From Phycicoccus duodecadis (lineage in GTDB: Bacteria; Actinomycetota; Actinomycetes; Actinomycetales; Dermatophilaceae), in NCBI RefSeq assembly GCF_002846495.1, contig NZ_PJNE01000001.1, forward strand, positions 2,790,001 to 2,854,000: 64,000 nt of DNA, written 5' to 3'. Made by a program: the position numbers and the translations under genes. Shown here piece by piece: positions 53,945-62,300 of the stretch (the stretch's first letter is position 1; each line of letters starts with the position of its first letter). Below the pieces are notes generated by a model. It had not been told where the DNA came from, made no database searches, and saw only the letters and a program-made list of their open reading frames with translations.

Positions 53945-54958
53945 TCAGCCGACGGCGCCCCGCCGCAGCGCGTAGCGCCGCTCGGCGTACATCAGGTCGT
54001 CGGCCCACAGCTGCACGGCCGAGGCCCGCATCCCCACCTTCACCAGCGACGCCACCCGCCGGGCGACCCCGAAGCCGACCCGGTCGGAGGTCGCGACGAT
54101 CGCCTCGGTCATCACGGTGCGGGCGGGATGGGCGCCGGGTGCGGTCAGCGGCGTCGCGTGCGTCTCGACGACGCTGCCGGTGCCCTCGCCGCCGGTGATG
54201 GTCATGACGATGGTGTGCGAGTCGGGGCAGGTGAACTCGGCCCGCACCGGCACCGCGAAGGTGCGCCCCAGCCGGTAGGCGACGTCCAGCACGAGCCGGT
54301 CGTCGCTGGAGGCGGCGTCGTCGACCCGCAGATCGCTGAAGGCGTAGGGATGCAGCCACGCGCCGTGCCAGGGGTCGAGGCGGTTGGCCACGATGTCGCG
54401 CGGCTCGCAGGTGGCGGCCAGCGAGATCACCGACGCGATGGCGCCGTCCGGGGCGGGACGGGCGGCCAGGACGGGCCGGTCGGTGGGCTCGGCACCCTCC
54501 TCGACCGGGCCGAGGCGCACCCAGACCAGCACGCCGTCGTCGTACGCGGCATAGGTGGCCCAGGGCGGCTCGGAGTCGCGGCCCAGCGGCATCCCGTGCC
54601 AGCGGCACAGCACCGTGCCGTCGACCACGTCGCAGTCGTGCAGGCGCGCCCCGAGGTGCGGGCAGGCGCCGGGCCCGGCGAGGAGCGCGCCCCCGGCATC
54701 CCGCCAGAGCACGACCTCGCGGCCGGCGACGGTGCGCACCACCGAGCGCCGGGCCGGGACCTCGCCCGAGGCGCCGGCCACCAGCCAGCCGTGGGTGGGG
54801 CGGCGCTGCGCCGCGGCCAGGGCGGCGTCGATCCGGGCGGGCCGGGCCTCGCGCCAGGTCCCGCGCAGGTGGTCGGGCGTGGTCTGCGGGAGGTAGCGGA
54901 CCGGCACCCGGCCGCGGACCTCCGCGCGCCAGGAGCGGTCGGTCCGGAGGAGGCTCAC
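53945..54958 (-). CDS. Rieske [2Fe-2S] protein with DUF5914-like C-terminal domain
   Basis: 337 residues from GTG 54958, with GGAGGA upstream. The Rieske motifs are CPHLGARLHDC and CRWHG (about 100-122), followed by a catalytic-like C-terminal domain of about 200 residues (NRLDPWHGAWLHPYAF...). The architecture resembles Rieske oxygenases and the DUF5914 proteins seen next to actinobacterial carotenoid clusters. It may hydroxylate or otherwise tailor the pigment. It is divergent from the SRPBCC gene. Confidence 0.83.
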   Translation of the reverse strand: MSLLRTDRSWRAEVRGRVPVRYLPQTTPDHLRGTWREARPARIDAALAAAQRRPTHGWLVAGASGEVPARRSVVRTVAGREVVLWRDAGGALLAGPGACPHLGARLHDCDVVDGTVLCRWHGMPLGRDSEPPWATYAAYDDGVLVWVRLGPVEEGAEPTDRPVLAARPAPDGAIASVISLAATCEPRDIVANRLDPWHGAWLHPYAFSDLRVDDAASSDDRLVLDVAYRLGRTFAVPVRAEFTCPDSHTIVMTITGGEGTGSVVETHATPLTAPGAHPARTVMTEAIVATSDRVGFGVARRVASLVKVGMRASAVQLWADDLMYAERRYALRRGAVG

Positions 54959-55036
54959 GCCCGCCACGCTAGTCCCGCCCCGCCCGGGGCGGCGACCCCG
55001 CCACCACGAGGTTCGACGGTGCGCCACCATGGGCTC

Positions 55037-55456
55037 GTGGACCTTCCCTCGCTCGCCCTCGGCAGTCTGCGCATCCAGGCCACCGGCCCGCTCGGCCCCG
55101 AGCACGCGTGGGCGCGCTACACCGAGCCGCGGCGCTGGTCGGAGTGGGCGCCGCAGATCCGCGAGGTCGACTACCCGCACGCCGTCATCCGCCCCGGCAG
55201 CACCGGTCGGGTCACGGGGCCGGCGGGAGTGGTGGCGGTCTTCCGCATCGACGCCGTCGACCACGAGGCGCGGGTCTGGGCCTGGAGCGTGCGGTCGGGG
55301 CCGTTGCGGCTGCGCTTCGAGCACGGGGTCGAGGCCGCCGGTGGGGGGAGCACGGGATGGGCGCGGGTGCACTCGCTGTGGCCTGTCGTGGTGGCCTACG
55401 CGCCGATCGCCCGCTGGGCCCTCGGACGGCTCGTGGCGGACGAGCGCCCCCGATGA
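55037..55456 (+). CDS. SRPBCC (START-like) family protein
   Basis: 139 residues from GTG 55037. The polyketide-cyclase-like pattern is HAWARYTEPRRWSEWAPQIREVD, then GSTGRVTGP, IDAVDHEARVWAWSVRSGPLRLRFEHGV and WPVVVAYAPIARWALGRLV. Such proteins bind hydrophobic ligands. It diverges from the Rieske gene by 78 bases, and both are plausible accessory proteins of the carotenoid locus 2.7 kb away. Confidence 0.78.
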   Translation: MDLPSLALGSLRIQATGPLGPEHAWARYTEPRRWSEWAPQIREVDYPHAVIRPGSTGRVTGPAGVVAVFRIDAVDHEARVWAWSVRSGPLRLRFEHGVEAAGGGSTGWARVHSLWPVVVAYAPIARWALGRLVADERPR

Positions 55457-55489
55457 GGCGGATCTCGCCAGGACCCGCTACGCTCGTAA

Positions 55490-55634
55490 CCAGTTGTTGA
55501 GCTTTCCGTTGTGACGTAGTAGCAGCATGGCCCCGCCGGGGCCCGAGGCACTTTCCGATCAGAGGTACGCAGCAAGCATCACCAACGCCGGGCGACTCCG
55601 ACACGCGGAGCGCCCACCCGGAAAGAAGGCCAAC
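55490..55634 (+). promoter_or_regulatory. long 5' leader of the cold-shock gene
   Basis: About 150 bases separate the SRPBCC stop from the cold-shock start. The stretch is relatively AT-rich at its left end (GTAACCAGTTGTTGAGCTTT), with a TACGCT -10-like box near 55477, and ends in an AGAAGG ribosome site. Long structured leaders are usual for cspA-type genes; a thermoregulatory role is inferred. Confidence 0.5.
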
Positions 55635-55838
55635 ATGGCTACTGGCACCGTGAAGTGGTTCAACGCCGAGAAGGGCTTCGGCTTCATCGCCCCCGACGAC
55701 GGCTCCGCCGACGTCTTCGCCCACTACTCGGCCATCAACTCCAGCGGGTACCGCTCGCTCGACGAGAACGCCAAGGTCGAGTACGAGACCCAGCAGGGCC
55801 CCAAGGGTCCCCAGGCCGCGAACATCACCGTTCTCTGA
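55635..55838 (+). CDS. cold shock domain protein
   Basis: 67 residues from ATG 55635. The OB-fold RNP motifs are [17 protein letters not shown] and DVFAHYSAI. It binds single-stranded RNA/DNA as an RNA chaperone. Codon choice is highly optimised, indicating strong expression. It is followed by two hairpins and a convergent F420-type oxidoreductase gene. Confidence 0.96.
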   Translation: MATGTVKWFNAEKGFGFIAPDDGSADVFAHYSAINSSGYRSLDENAKVEYETQQGPKGPQAANITVL

Positions 55839-55872
55839 CCTGAGCCCCACCGCGCCCTCGGGCGCACCCCAT

Positions 55873-55903
55873 GACCGCCGTCCGGCCTCGCCGGGCGGCG
55901 GTC
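55873..55903 (+). terminator. hairpin after the cold-shock gene
   Basis: GACCGCCGTCCGGC pairs with GCCGGGCGGCGGTC (one G-T) around CTC, 34 bases after the stop. Confidence 0.7.
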
Positions 55904-55932
55904 GTGCGTCCCGCCTCCCGGAGCCCTCCCGG

Positions 55933-55955
55933 CTTTTCGGGGTGACCCCGAAAAG
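55933..55955. terminator. palindrome with T/A tracts, possible bidirectional terminator
   Basis: CTTTTCGGGGT and ACCCCGAAAAG pair perfectly over 11 bases around a single G. It lies between the convergent cold-shock and PPOX genes. The T4/A4 tracts fall inside the arms, so an operator is the alternative. Confidence 0.55.
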
Positions 55956-56011
55956 TGCACCGGACAAGACCTGGCAGCCGGGGTCCCGTGCAGGAGCTCT
56001 TGTCTCGGGCC

Positions 56012-56446
56012 TCAGGCGCCGGCGGGCTCAGGCTCGGGCGCGACGGTGAGCACGATGCCGGCCCGCGCCGCCCGCCGGATGCCGACGCGCGAGGTCACCG
56101 CGTCGACCAGGTCCGAGAAGCGCGCCGGCAGCCCGTACTTGGCGACCATCGCCGCTCGGACAGCCGCCACCCCGGCGGCATCCCGTACCACGACGCCCTC
56201 GCCGCGGTAGGTCGGCGCCCCCTCGGCCACCCGCCCACGCATGTCGCACGCGCGCAGCTCCACGCGCGACGTGTGCCCCAGCCGCTTGGTCTTGCCCGTC
56301 CGGTCCACGGTGATGACGACCAGGCGCTCCGAGCCGTCGCCCGCCGGCGCGACCCACACCGGCGTCGCGACGGGGGTGCCGTCGCGCCGGAAGGTCGTCA
56401 GCTGCACGTACTTCGCGGCGGCCAGGGGGTGGAGGAGGGCGTCCAT
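56012..56446 (-). CDS. PPOX-class F420-dependent oxidoreductase
   Basis: 144 residues from ATG 56446. The split beta-barrel fold is seen in KYVQLTTFRRDGTPVATPVWVAP, RTGKTKRLGHTSRVELRACDMRG and GEGVVVRD. This subgroup (Rv2061-like) is generally assigned to F420 or flavin cofactors in actinomycetes. Substrate unknown. It is divergent from pxpA by 53 bases. Confidence 0.85.
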   Translation of the reverse strand: MDALLHPLAAAKYVQLTTFRRDGTPVATPVWVAPAGDGSERLVVITVDRTGKTKRLGHTSRVELRACDMRGRVAEGAPTYRGEGVVVRDAAGVAAVRAAMVAKYGLPARFSDLVDAVTSRVGIRRAARAGIVLTVAPEPEPAGA

Positions 56447-56499
56447 GTCCCCAGGCTAGGCCGGGCCGGCCGTGACCCAGGCCCGGTAGCGTCGGCGAG

Positions 56500-57267
56500 G
56501 TGAGCCTCGTCATCGACCTCAACGCCGACCTCGGCGAGTCCTTCGGCACCTGGGTGCTGGGCGACGACGACGCGATGCTCGGGGTCGTCACGAGCGCCAA
56601 CGTCGCGTGCGGCTTCCACGCCGGCGACCCGACCACGTTGCGGCGCACCGTCGCCCGCGCGGCCGAGCGCGGCGTGGTCGTCGGCGCCCAGGTCGGCTAC
56701 CGCGACCTCGCGGGCTTCGGCCGGCGCCGGATGGACGTCGCGCCCGAGGACCTCACCGCCGACGTGCTCTACCAGCTGGGCGCCCTCGAGGCGATGTGCC
56801 GGGTCGCCGGCACCCGCGTCGCCTACGTGAAGCCGCACGGCGCGCTGTACACGACGGCCGCCGTCGACGAGAGCCAGGCCCGGGCGGTGGTGGATGCCGT
56901 CGCCGCCTACGACGCGACCCTGCCCCTGCTCGGGCTGCCGGGCTCGGTGCTGCTGCGGGTGGCCGGCGAGCGGGGGTTGACCCCGGTCGGCGAGGCGTTC
57001 GCCGACCGGGGGTACGACGCCGACGGCCGGCTCGTCGCGCGGTCGGCCCCGGGCGCCCTGCTGCACGACCCCGCCGAGGTCGCCGCACGGGTCGTGCGGA
57101 TGGCGCGCGAGGGGGTCGTCAAGGCGGTCGACGGTACCGAGGTCGCGGTCGACGCCCGCTCGGTCTGCGTGCACGGCGACACCCCGGGCGCGGTGGGGCT
57201 GGCGGCGGCGGTGCGCACGGCCCTGGCCGACGCCGGGGTCGCGCTCGAGGCCTTCGCCCGGCCGTGA
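56500..57267 (+). CDS. pxpA: 5-oxoprolinase subunit A (LamB/YcsF family)
   Basis: 255 residues from GTG 56500. The N-terminal signature is [15 protein letters not shown]. Further signatures are [40 protein letters not shown] and [11 protein letters not shown]. It acts with PxpB and PxpC to hydrolyse 5-oxoproline to glutamate with ATP. It overlaps pxpB by 4 bases (GTGA). Confidence 0.95.
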   Translation: MSLVIDLNADLGESFGTWVLGDDDAMLGVVTSANVACGFHAGDPTTLRRTVARAAERGVVVGAQVGYRDLAGFGRRRMDVAPEDLTADVLYQLGALEAMCRVAGTRVAYVKPHGALYTTAAVDESQARAVVDAVAAYDATLPLLGLPGSVLLRVAGERGLTPVGEAFADRGYDADGRLVARSAPGALLHDPAEVAARVVRMAREGVVKAVDGTEVAVDARSVCVHGDTPGAVGLAAAVRTALADAGVALEAFARP

Positions 57268-57992
57268 CCGGCATCCTGGTGCGGCTGCTGCCCGCCGGCG
57301 AGCGCGCGCTGCTCGTCGAGGTCGCCGCGCCCGAGGTCGGCCGGGCCGATGGCGAGGGGGACGGCGCGTCGGAGATCGGCGCCGTGCTCGCCCTCGACGC
57401 CACCTTCCGCGCCTGCGCCGCCGCCGGTGCGGGCCCCTGGGCCGCGGTGCGCGACGTCGTCCCGGCCGCCCGGACGGTGCTGCTCCACGTCACGGAGGGC
57501 GGCCGCCTCGACGCCCTCGCGGCCGACGTGCGCCGGCTGGCCGCCGGGCTCGAGCCGTCGCCGGGTGCGCTCGCCGCCGGCTCCCCCGGGCGACCGGTGC
57601 TCGAGATCGCCGTCCGCTACGACGGCCCGGACCTCGACGAGGTCGCCCACCTCACCGGGATGGCGGCCGAGGAGGTGGTGGCCGCCCACACGGGCTCCCC
57701 GTGGCGGGTGGCCTTCGGCGGCTTCGCCCCGGGCTTCGCCTACCTCGTGGGCGGCGACCCCCGGCTGGCCGTGCCCCGCCGGGGCGCACCCCGCCCGTCG
57801 GTCCCGGCCGGGGCGGTGGGCCTGGCCGGTGGCTACTCCGGGGTCTACCCGCGCGCCTCGCCGGGTGGCTGGCAGCTGATCGGCACGACCGACGCGGCGC
57901 TCTGGGACGAGCGGCGTGACCCCCCGGCCCTGCTGCGCCCGGGCGCCGTCGTCCGGTTCACGGCGGCCGGTCCAGAGCGGGCGCGACCGTGA
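57264..57992 (+). CDS. pxpB: 5-oxoprolinase subunit B (KipI family)
   Basis: 242 residues from GTG 57264. The family end is intact: [41 protein letters not shown] and GWQLIGTT. The N-terminal 90 residues are longer and more variable than in KipI. Coupled by 4-base overlaps to both pxpA and pxpC. Confidence 0.94.
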   Translation: MTGILVRLLPAGERALLVEVAAPEVGRADGEGDGASEIGAVLALDATFRACAAAGAGPWAAVRDVVPAARTVLLHVTEGGRLDALAADVRRLAAGLEPSPGALAAGSPGRPVLEIAVRYDGPDLDEVAHLTGMAAEEVVAAHTGSPWRVAFGGFAPGFAYLVGGDPRLAVPRRGAPRPSVPAGAVGLAGGYSGVYPRASPGGWQLIGTTDAALWDERRDPPALLRPGAVVRFTAAGPERARP

Positions 57993-58873
57993 CGCCCGCG
58001 CTCGAGGTCGTGCGCACCGGCCCGCTCACCCTCGTGCAGGACGCCGGGCGGCCGGGCTACGCCGCCGTGGGTGTCGGTCGCGCGGGCGCGGCCGACCGGG
58101 GCGCGTACCGCCTGGGCGCGCGCCTGGTGGGCCACGGTGAGGACCTGGCCGCTCTGGAGGTCACCCTGGGTGGACTGACGGTCCGGGCTCGCGGGCGGAT
58201 CATGGTGGCGCTCACCGGAGCCCCGGCACCCGCGACCCTCGACGGCCGGCCGGTGGCCCACCACGCCCTCATCGACGTGCCCCACGGCGGGCTGCTCTCC
58301 CTGGCGCCCCCGCCGGTCGGGCTGCGCACCTACCTCGCCGTCCGCGGCGGCATCGACGTCGAGCCGGTCCTCGGGTCGCGTTCCACCGACACCCTCTCGG
58401 GGGTGGGGCCGCCCCGCGTGGCACCCGGCGACGTCCTGCCGGTCGGGCGTGCCCCCTCGACCTTCCCGCAGGTGGATGCCGTCGCGCACCGGCCGCCGTC
58501 CCCCGGGCCGGTCCGCCTCGCGGTCCTTCCCGGACCACGCACCGCCTGGGTCGGCGGCCTCGGACCTCTCGTCGCTCCGGCCTGGGTCGTCGGGACCGAC
58601 AGCAACCGGATCGGCCTGCGGCTCAGCGATCCCCGCGGAGCCGGCGTCGCGCGTGTCGACCGATGGCGTGACGCCGAGCTGGCCAGCGAGGGGATGGTCC
58701 GCGGCGCCGTGCAGCTGCCGCCCGGCGGTGAGCCCGTGATCTTCCTGGCCGACCACCCGGTCACCGGCGGCTATCCCGTCGTGGCGGTGCTCACCGAGGC
58801 CGCCTCCGACCGCGCGGCCCAGCTGCGCCCGGGCGACACCGTCCGCCTGGTCGTGGCGCCGACCGCTGGCTGA
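57989..58873 (+). CDS. pxpC: 5-oxoprolinase subunit C (KipA, biotin-dependent carboxyltransferase-like)
   Basis: 294 residues from GTG 57989. Signatures are [55 protein letters not shown] and [32 protein letters not shown], all shown here as landmarks. It completes the ATP-dependent 5-oxoprolinase. The gene converges on the mycothiol-type protein gene with a 15-base gap. Confidence 0.94.
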   Translation: MTPALEVVRTGPLTLVQDAGRPGYAAVGVGRAGAADRGAYRLGARLVGHGEDLAALEVTLGGLTVRARGRIMVALTGAPAPATLDGRPVAHHALIDVPHGGLLSLAPPPVGLRTYLAVRGGIDVEPVLGSRSTDTLSGVGPPRVAPGDVLPVGRAPSTFPQVDAVAHRPPSPGPVRLAVLPGPRTAWVGGLGPLVAPAWVVGTDSNRIGLRLSDPRGAGVARVDRWRDAELASEGMVRGAVQLPPGGEPVIFLADHPVTGGYPVVAVLTEAASDRAAQLRPGDTVRLVVAPTAG

Positions 58874-58888
58874 CGAGGCGTCCCCCGG

Positions 58889-59467
58889 TCACGCGCGCCC
58901 GAGGTGGGCCAGCAGCAACGAGGCCGGGTCGGTGGCCGAGGGCGTGACCGGCGGGGCGAAGCGCCCTCCGCGGCCGACCCGCGGCACCCGTCGCACGGCC
59001 ACCGGCAGCAGGGCCGCCGCCAGCAGTGGGGGGAGCGGCGTCGCCAGCCCACGCGCGCGGGCCACGTCCCAGCCGTGCACCGCGATCTCGAGGGCCGACA
59101 CCTCCACCGCCACCTCCGGCTCGATGCGTCCCTCCCCGACGGCCAACGGCCCCGGCGGCGGCCCGCGCAGCCAGCCCTCCAGCAGCGCGCAGCCGAGCAC
59201 CGAGAGGTGGTCGGCCAGCACCGACGGGCGGGTGGACGCCGGAGACGGCCCGACCCGCGCCATCCTCCCGAGCGACAGCTCGGTCACCACCTCGAGGGTG
59301 TCGACCATGTGCACCAGCAGGTCGGTGAGCACCCAGCCGGCGCAGGGCGTCGGCCGGCCGGCCTCGTCGTCGGCGACGCCGGCCAGCGCACCCCGGGTCC
59401 AGCCCACGGCACGCTCGAGCAGCTCGACGTCGACCCGGGGCCGGAGGCCGGCGGGCCGCCCGTTCAC
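58889..59467 (-). CDS. TIGR03086/maleylpyruvate isomerase-like (mycothiol-type DinB fold) protein
   Basis: 192 residues from GTG 59467, overlapping the sigma factor stop by 4 bases. The four-helix fold is recognisable by TPCAGWVLTDLLVHMVDTL and EIAVHGWDVARARG, giving the metal-binding histidines of the mycothiol-dependent family. It may act as a mycothiol transferase or a regulator. Coupling to the sigma factor gene suggests a shared stress or detoxification role. Confidence 0.83.
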   Translation of the reverse strand: MNGRPAGLRPRVDVELLERAVGWTRGALAGVADDEAGRPTPCAGWVLTDLLVHMVDTLEVVTELSLGRMARVGPSPASTRPSVLADHLSVLGCALLEGWLRGPPPGPLAVGEGRIEPEVAVEVSALEIAVHGWDVARARGLATPLPPLLAAALLPVAVRRVPRVGRGGRFAPPVTPSATDPASLLLAHLGRA

Positions 59468-60561
59468 GACCCCGGCCGGGCCGGGACGTCCTGGGGGCCG
59501 AGCTCGGCGGGGAGCCCGGCCAGCGCGAAGTAGGTCTCGTCGAAGAACACGGTGGCGTGCCTGACCGCCGAGCCCTCGAGGTCGAGGACGTGCAGCTGGA
59601 ACGGCAGGTAGCGGTCGCCGTCGGGACCGTCCTCGCGCATGTACAGCCCGAACGACGGCTGGCCGTTGCAGTCGGTGGGGACCAGGGGCATGTCGTAACG
59701 GCCGCCCGGGCACTGGGTGTCGACCAGCTCGGCGATGGTGCGCGGGCCCCGGTACCAGCCCGCGAAGGGCGGCATCTCCCAGACGGCGTCATCGGTGAAC
59801 AGGGCGGCGATGGCATCGACGTCCTTGCGCCAGAACGCGTCGACGTAGCGGTCGAGGAGGGCCCGCTGCTCGTCGCTGAGGTCGGGGCGCGACGGCGCGT
59901 CCGGCGAGGGTGCGACAGCCGCCAGGGTGGCGCGGGCCCGCTGCAGCGCGCTGTTGACCGACGCCACGCTGCTCCCGGTGGCCTCGGCGACCTCGGCCGC
60001 GCTCCAGCGGAGCACCTCGCGCAGCACCAGCACGGCCCGCTGCCGCGGGGGCAGGTGCTGCAGGGCCGCCACGAACGCGATGCGGAGGGTGTCACGCTCG
60101 GCCACGATGTCGGCCGGGTCGGCGGTGCCGGTGAGCGCGGCATCCGGCATCGGCCCGAGCCACGGCACCTCGACGCGCTCGTCGAGCGGGTCGGCGCCGG
60201 AGGACGACGGGGCGCCGAGCCCGGTGGGCAGGGTGCGCCGCTCCTTGCCCTCGAGGGCGCTGAGGCAGACGTTGGTGGCGATGCGGTGCAGCCAGGTACG
60301 CAGCGACGAGCGACCTTCGAACGAGCCGTAGGCGCGCCAGGCCCGCAGGTAGACCTCCTGCACGAGGTCCTCGGCCTCGGTGGGCGAGCCCGTCATCCGG
60401 TAGCAGTGCGCGAGCAGCTCTCGCCGGTAACGGATGACGGCGTCGTCGAACGCGGGGTCGCTCGGGGCCGGTGCCGGCCGGGTCGCGGTGGTCGTGCCCG
60501 TCGAGCCGGTCGAGCCGGGCGAGCCGTCGGGGGTGGTCGCGTCGCTGGGGCTGGTCGTCAT
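59464..60561 (-). CDS. sigma-70 family factor with C-terminal SnoaL-like domain (SigG/TIGR02960 type)
   Basis: 365 residues from ATG 60561. Sigma region 2 is FDDAVIRYRRELLAHCYRMTGSPTEAEDLVQEVYLRAWR, followed by RTWLHRIATNVCL. Region 4 is LPPRQRAVLVLREVLRWSAAEVAEATGSSVASVNSALQRARATL. A SnoaL/NTF2-like domain (about 240-350) replaces an external anti-sigma factor, as known for this group. It probably responds to a bound ligand or stress. A disordered Thr/Ser-rich leader of 35 residues precedes region 2. Confidence 0.92.
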   Translation of the reverse strand: MTTSPSDATTPDGSPGSTGSTGTTTATRPAPAPSDPAFDDAVIRYRRELLAHCYRMTGSPTEAEDLVQEVYLRAWRAYGSFEGRSSLRTWLHRIATNVCLSALEGKERRTLPTGLGAPSSSGADPLDERVEVPWLGPMPDAALTGTADPADIVAERDTLRIAFVAALQHLPPRQRAVLVLREVLRWSAAEVAEATGSSVASVNSALQRARATLAAVAPSPDAPSRPDLSDEQRALLDRYVDAFWRKDVDAIAALFTDDAVWEMPPFAGWYRGPRTIAELVDTQCPGGRYDMPLVPTDCNGQPSFGLYMREDGPDGDRYLPFQLHVLDLEGSAVRHATVFFDETYFALAGLPAELGPQDVPARPGS

Positions 60562-60690
60562 CTGGGGCCTCCTCGGGGCACCGGACGGCGCCGTACCTGT
60601 ACCGACCGTACGGAACCCGCGGACTCATCGGGCCCGGGAGATCCGTCGCGGCCCCGATGAGTTTCCCCGTACCGCCCGGTCGATCCCACC

Positions 60691-62187
60691 ATGACGACCG
60701 TCGACCCCGCCACCCACACCGCATCGCCGGCGGCGTCGGCCACCCCGGGCGAGCGCGCGACCTACCCCGTGCTGCGCTGGCTCGTGGCGGCGACGTTCAC
60801 GGTGATCCTCAACGAGACGGTCATGGTCAACGCCATCCCCCGGCTGATGGCTCAGTTCGAGGTCGACGCCCGCTCGGCCCAGTGGCTCTCGACGGCGTTC
60901 ATGCTGAGCCTCGCGGTCGTCATCCCGGTCACCGGCTGGTTCCTGCAGCGCGTCACCACGCGCACGGCCTTCGCCGTCGCCATGTCGGTCTTCTCGGTCG
61001 GCACGCTGGTGTGCGCCCTGGCCCCGGTCTTCCTCGTGCTCGTGGCGGGCCGGGTCGTCCAGGCGGCCGGCACCGCCGTGATGATGCCGCTGCTCATGAC
61101 GACCCTGATGACGGTGGTCGCCGAGCGCGACCGTGGCCGGGTCATGGGCAACGTCACCCTCGCCATCTCGGTGGCTCCCGCCCTCGGCCCGGCGCTGTCC
61201 GGCGTCGTGCTGGGCTTCGCCGGCTGGCGCTGGCTGTTCGGGCTGGTGCTGCCGGTGGTGGCGCTGGTGTCGGTGGCCGGGATGCGGCGCCTCACCGACG
61301 TGGGCGAGCCGCGCGTCAGCAGCATCGACGGGTTCTCGGTCGTGCTCTCGGCCCTGGGCTTCGGCGGGCTCGTGTTCGGGCTGAGCCGCATCGGCGAGCA
61401 GCACGCGGGCGCGGTCCCCGCCGGGGTCTACGTCGCGTGCGGCCTGGCGCTGGTGGGCGTCTTCGTGCTGCGCCAGCGCTCCCTGACCCGTCGCTCGAAG
61501 CCGCTGCTCGACCTGCGCACCCTGACCCATCGCACCTACGCGCTGTCGGTCGCGATGCAGTCGCTGGCCTTCCTGGCGATGCTCGGCGCGATGATCCTGC
61601 TGCCGCTCTACCTCCAGGACCTGCGTGGTCTCAGCCCCCTGCAGACCGGCCTGCTGGTGGCCCCAGGTGGGTTGGCGATGGGGCTCCTGGGGCCGGTGGT
61701 CGGGCGCGTCTTCGACCGCGTCGGGGCCCGGCCGTTGATGGTGCCGGGCGCGCTCGGGGTGCTGGCCGCGCTGGTGGGCCTCAGCCGGCTCACCGAGAGC
61801 ACGCCGTACGCGCTCATCCTCGGCATCCAGGTGGTGCTGATGGTCGGGCTGGCCGCGCTGTTCACGCCGGCCTTCACGCTGGCGCTGGGGGCCCTGCCGC
61901 CGCACCTGTACTCGCACGGCAGCTCCCTGCTGGCGACCGCCCAGCAGGTCGCGGCGGCGGTCGGCACGGCGCTCACCGTGACGGTCCTGTCGTGGCGCTC
62001 GGCGCAGCTGGCGAGGGGTGGTGCCACCGAGGCCGCGGCCTACGTCGGTGGGGTGCGGGCGGCCTTCGGGGTCGCGGCCGTGCTCGCCATCGGGGTCGTG
62101 GTGCTCGCCGCGCTGCTGCCGAACCGGGCCCCGTCGCCCGACACCGACACCGACGCCGAGCCCGCGCCCGCGCCCGGCGACACCTGA
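60691..62187 (+). CDS. MFS multidrug transporter (DHA2 family)
   Basis: 498 residues with about 14 hydrophobic helices. Helix 1 is LRWLVAATFTVILNETVMVNAIP, containing the DHA2-type D/N motif. Motif C is GNVTLAISVAPALGPALSGVVLG. It is predicted to export drugs or metabolites by proton antiport. It diverges from the sigma factor, so it may belong to its regulon. A palindromic repeat lies 28 bases downstream. Confidence 0.92.
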   Translation: MTTVDPATHTASPAASATPGERATYPVLRWLVAATFTVILNETVMVNAIPRLMAQFEVDARSAQWLSTAFMLSLAVVIPVTGWFLQRVTTRTAFAVAMSVFSVGTLVCALAPVFLVLVAGRVVQAAGTAVMMPLLMTTLMTVVAERDRGRVMGNVTLAISVAPALGPALSGVVLGFAGWRWLFGLVLPVVALVSVAGMRRLTDVGEPRVSSIDGFSVVLSALGFGGLVFGLSRIGEQHAGAVPAGVYVACGLALVGVFVLRQRSLTRRSKPLLDLRTLTHRTYALSVAMQSLAFLAMLGAMILLPLYLQDLRGLSPLQTGLLVAPGGLAMGLLGPVVGRVFDRVGARPLMVPGALGVLAALVGLSRLTESTPYALILGIQVVLMVGLAALFTPAFTLALGALPPHLYSHGSSLLATAQQVAAAVGTALTVTVLSWRSAQLARGGATEAAAYVGGVRAAFGVAAVLAIGVVVLAALLPNRAPSPDTDTDAEPAPAPGDT

Positions 62188-62214
62188 GAGCATCCGGAAG
62201 CCGGCTCGCAGCTC

Positions 62215-62290
62215 GGCACCGGAACCTTGGGGTCCGCACCCCTTCGGTTCCGGTGCCGGGCTGACGGTTGCCGCATCGGGCGAAAAGTTG
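62215..62290 (-). repeat. stop-adjacent palindromic repeat, copy 4
   Basis: On the minus strand it opens CAACTTTTCGCCC, 10 bases after the molybdopterin-oxidoreductase stop, and ends AAGGTTCCGGTGCC. It holds a perfect 12-base dyad GGCACCGGAACC/GGTTCCGGTGCC. It is the most diverged copy. Confidence 0.85.
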
Positions 62291-62300
62291 CCCGGCGGGG

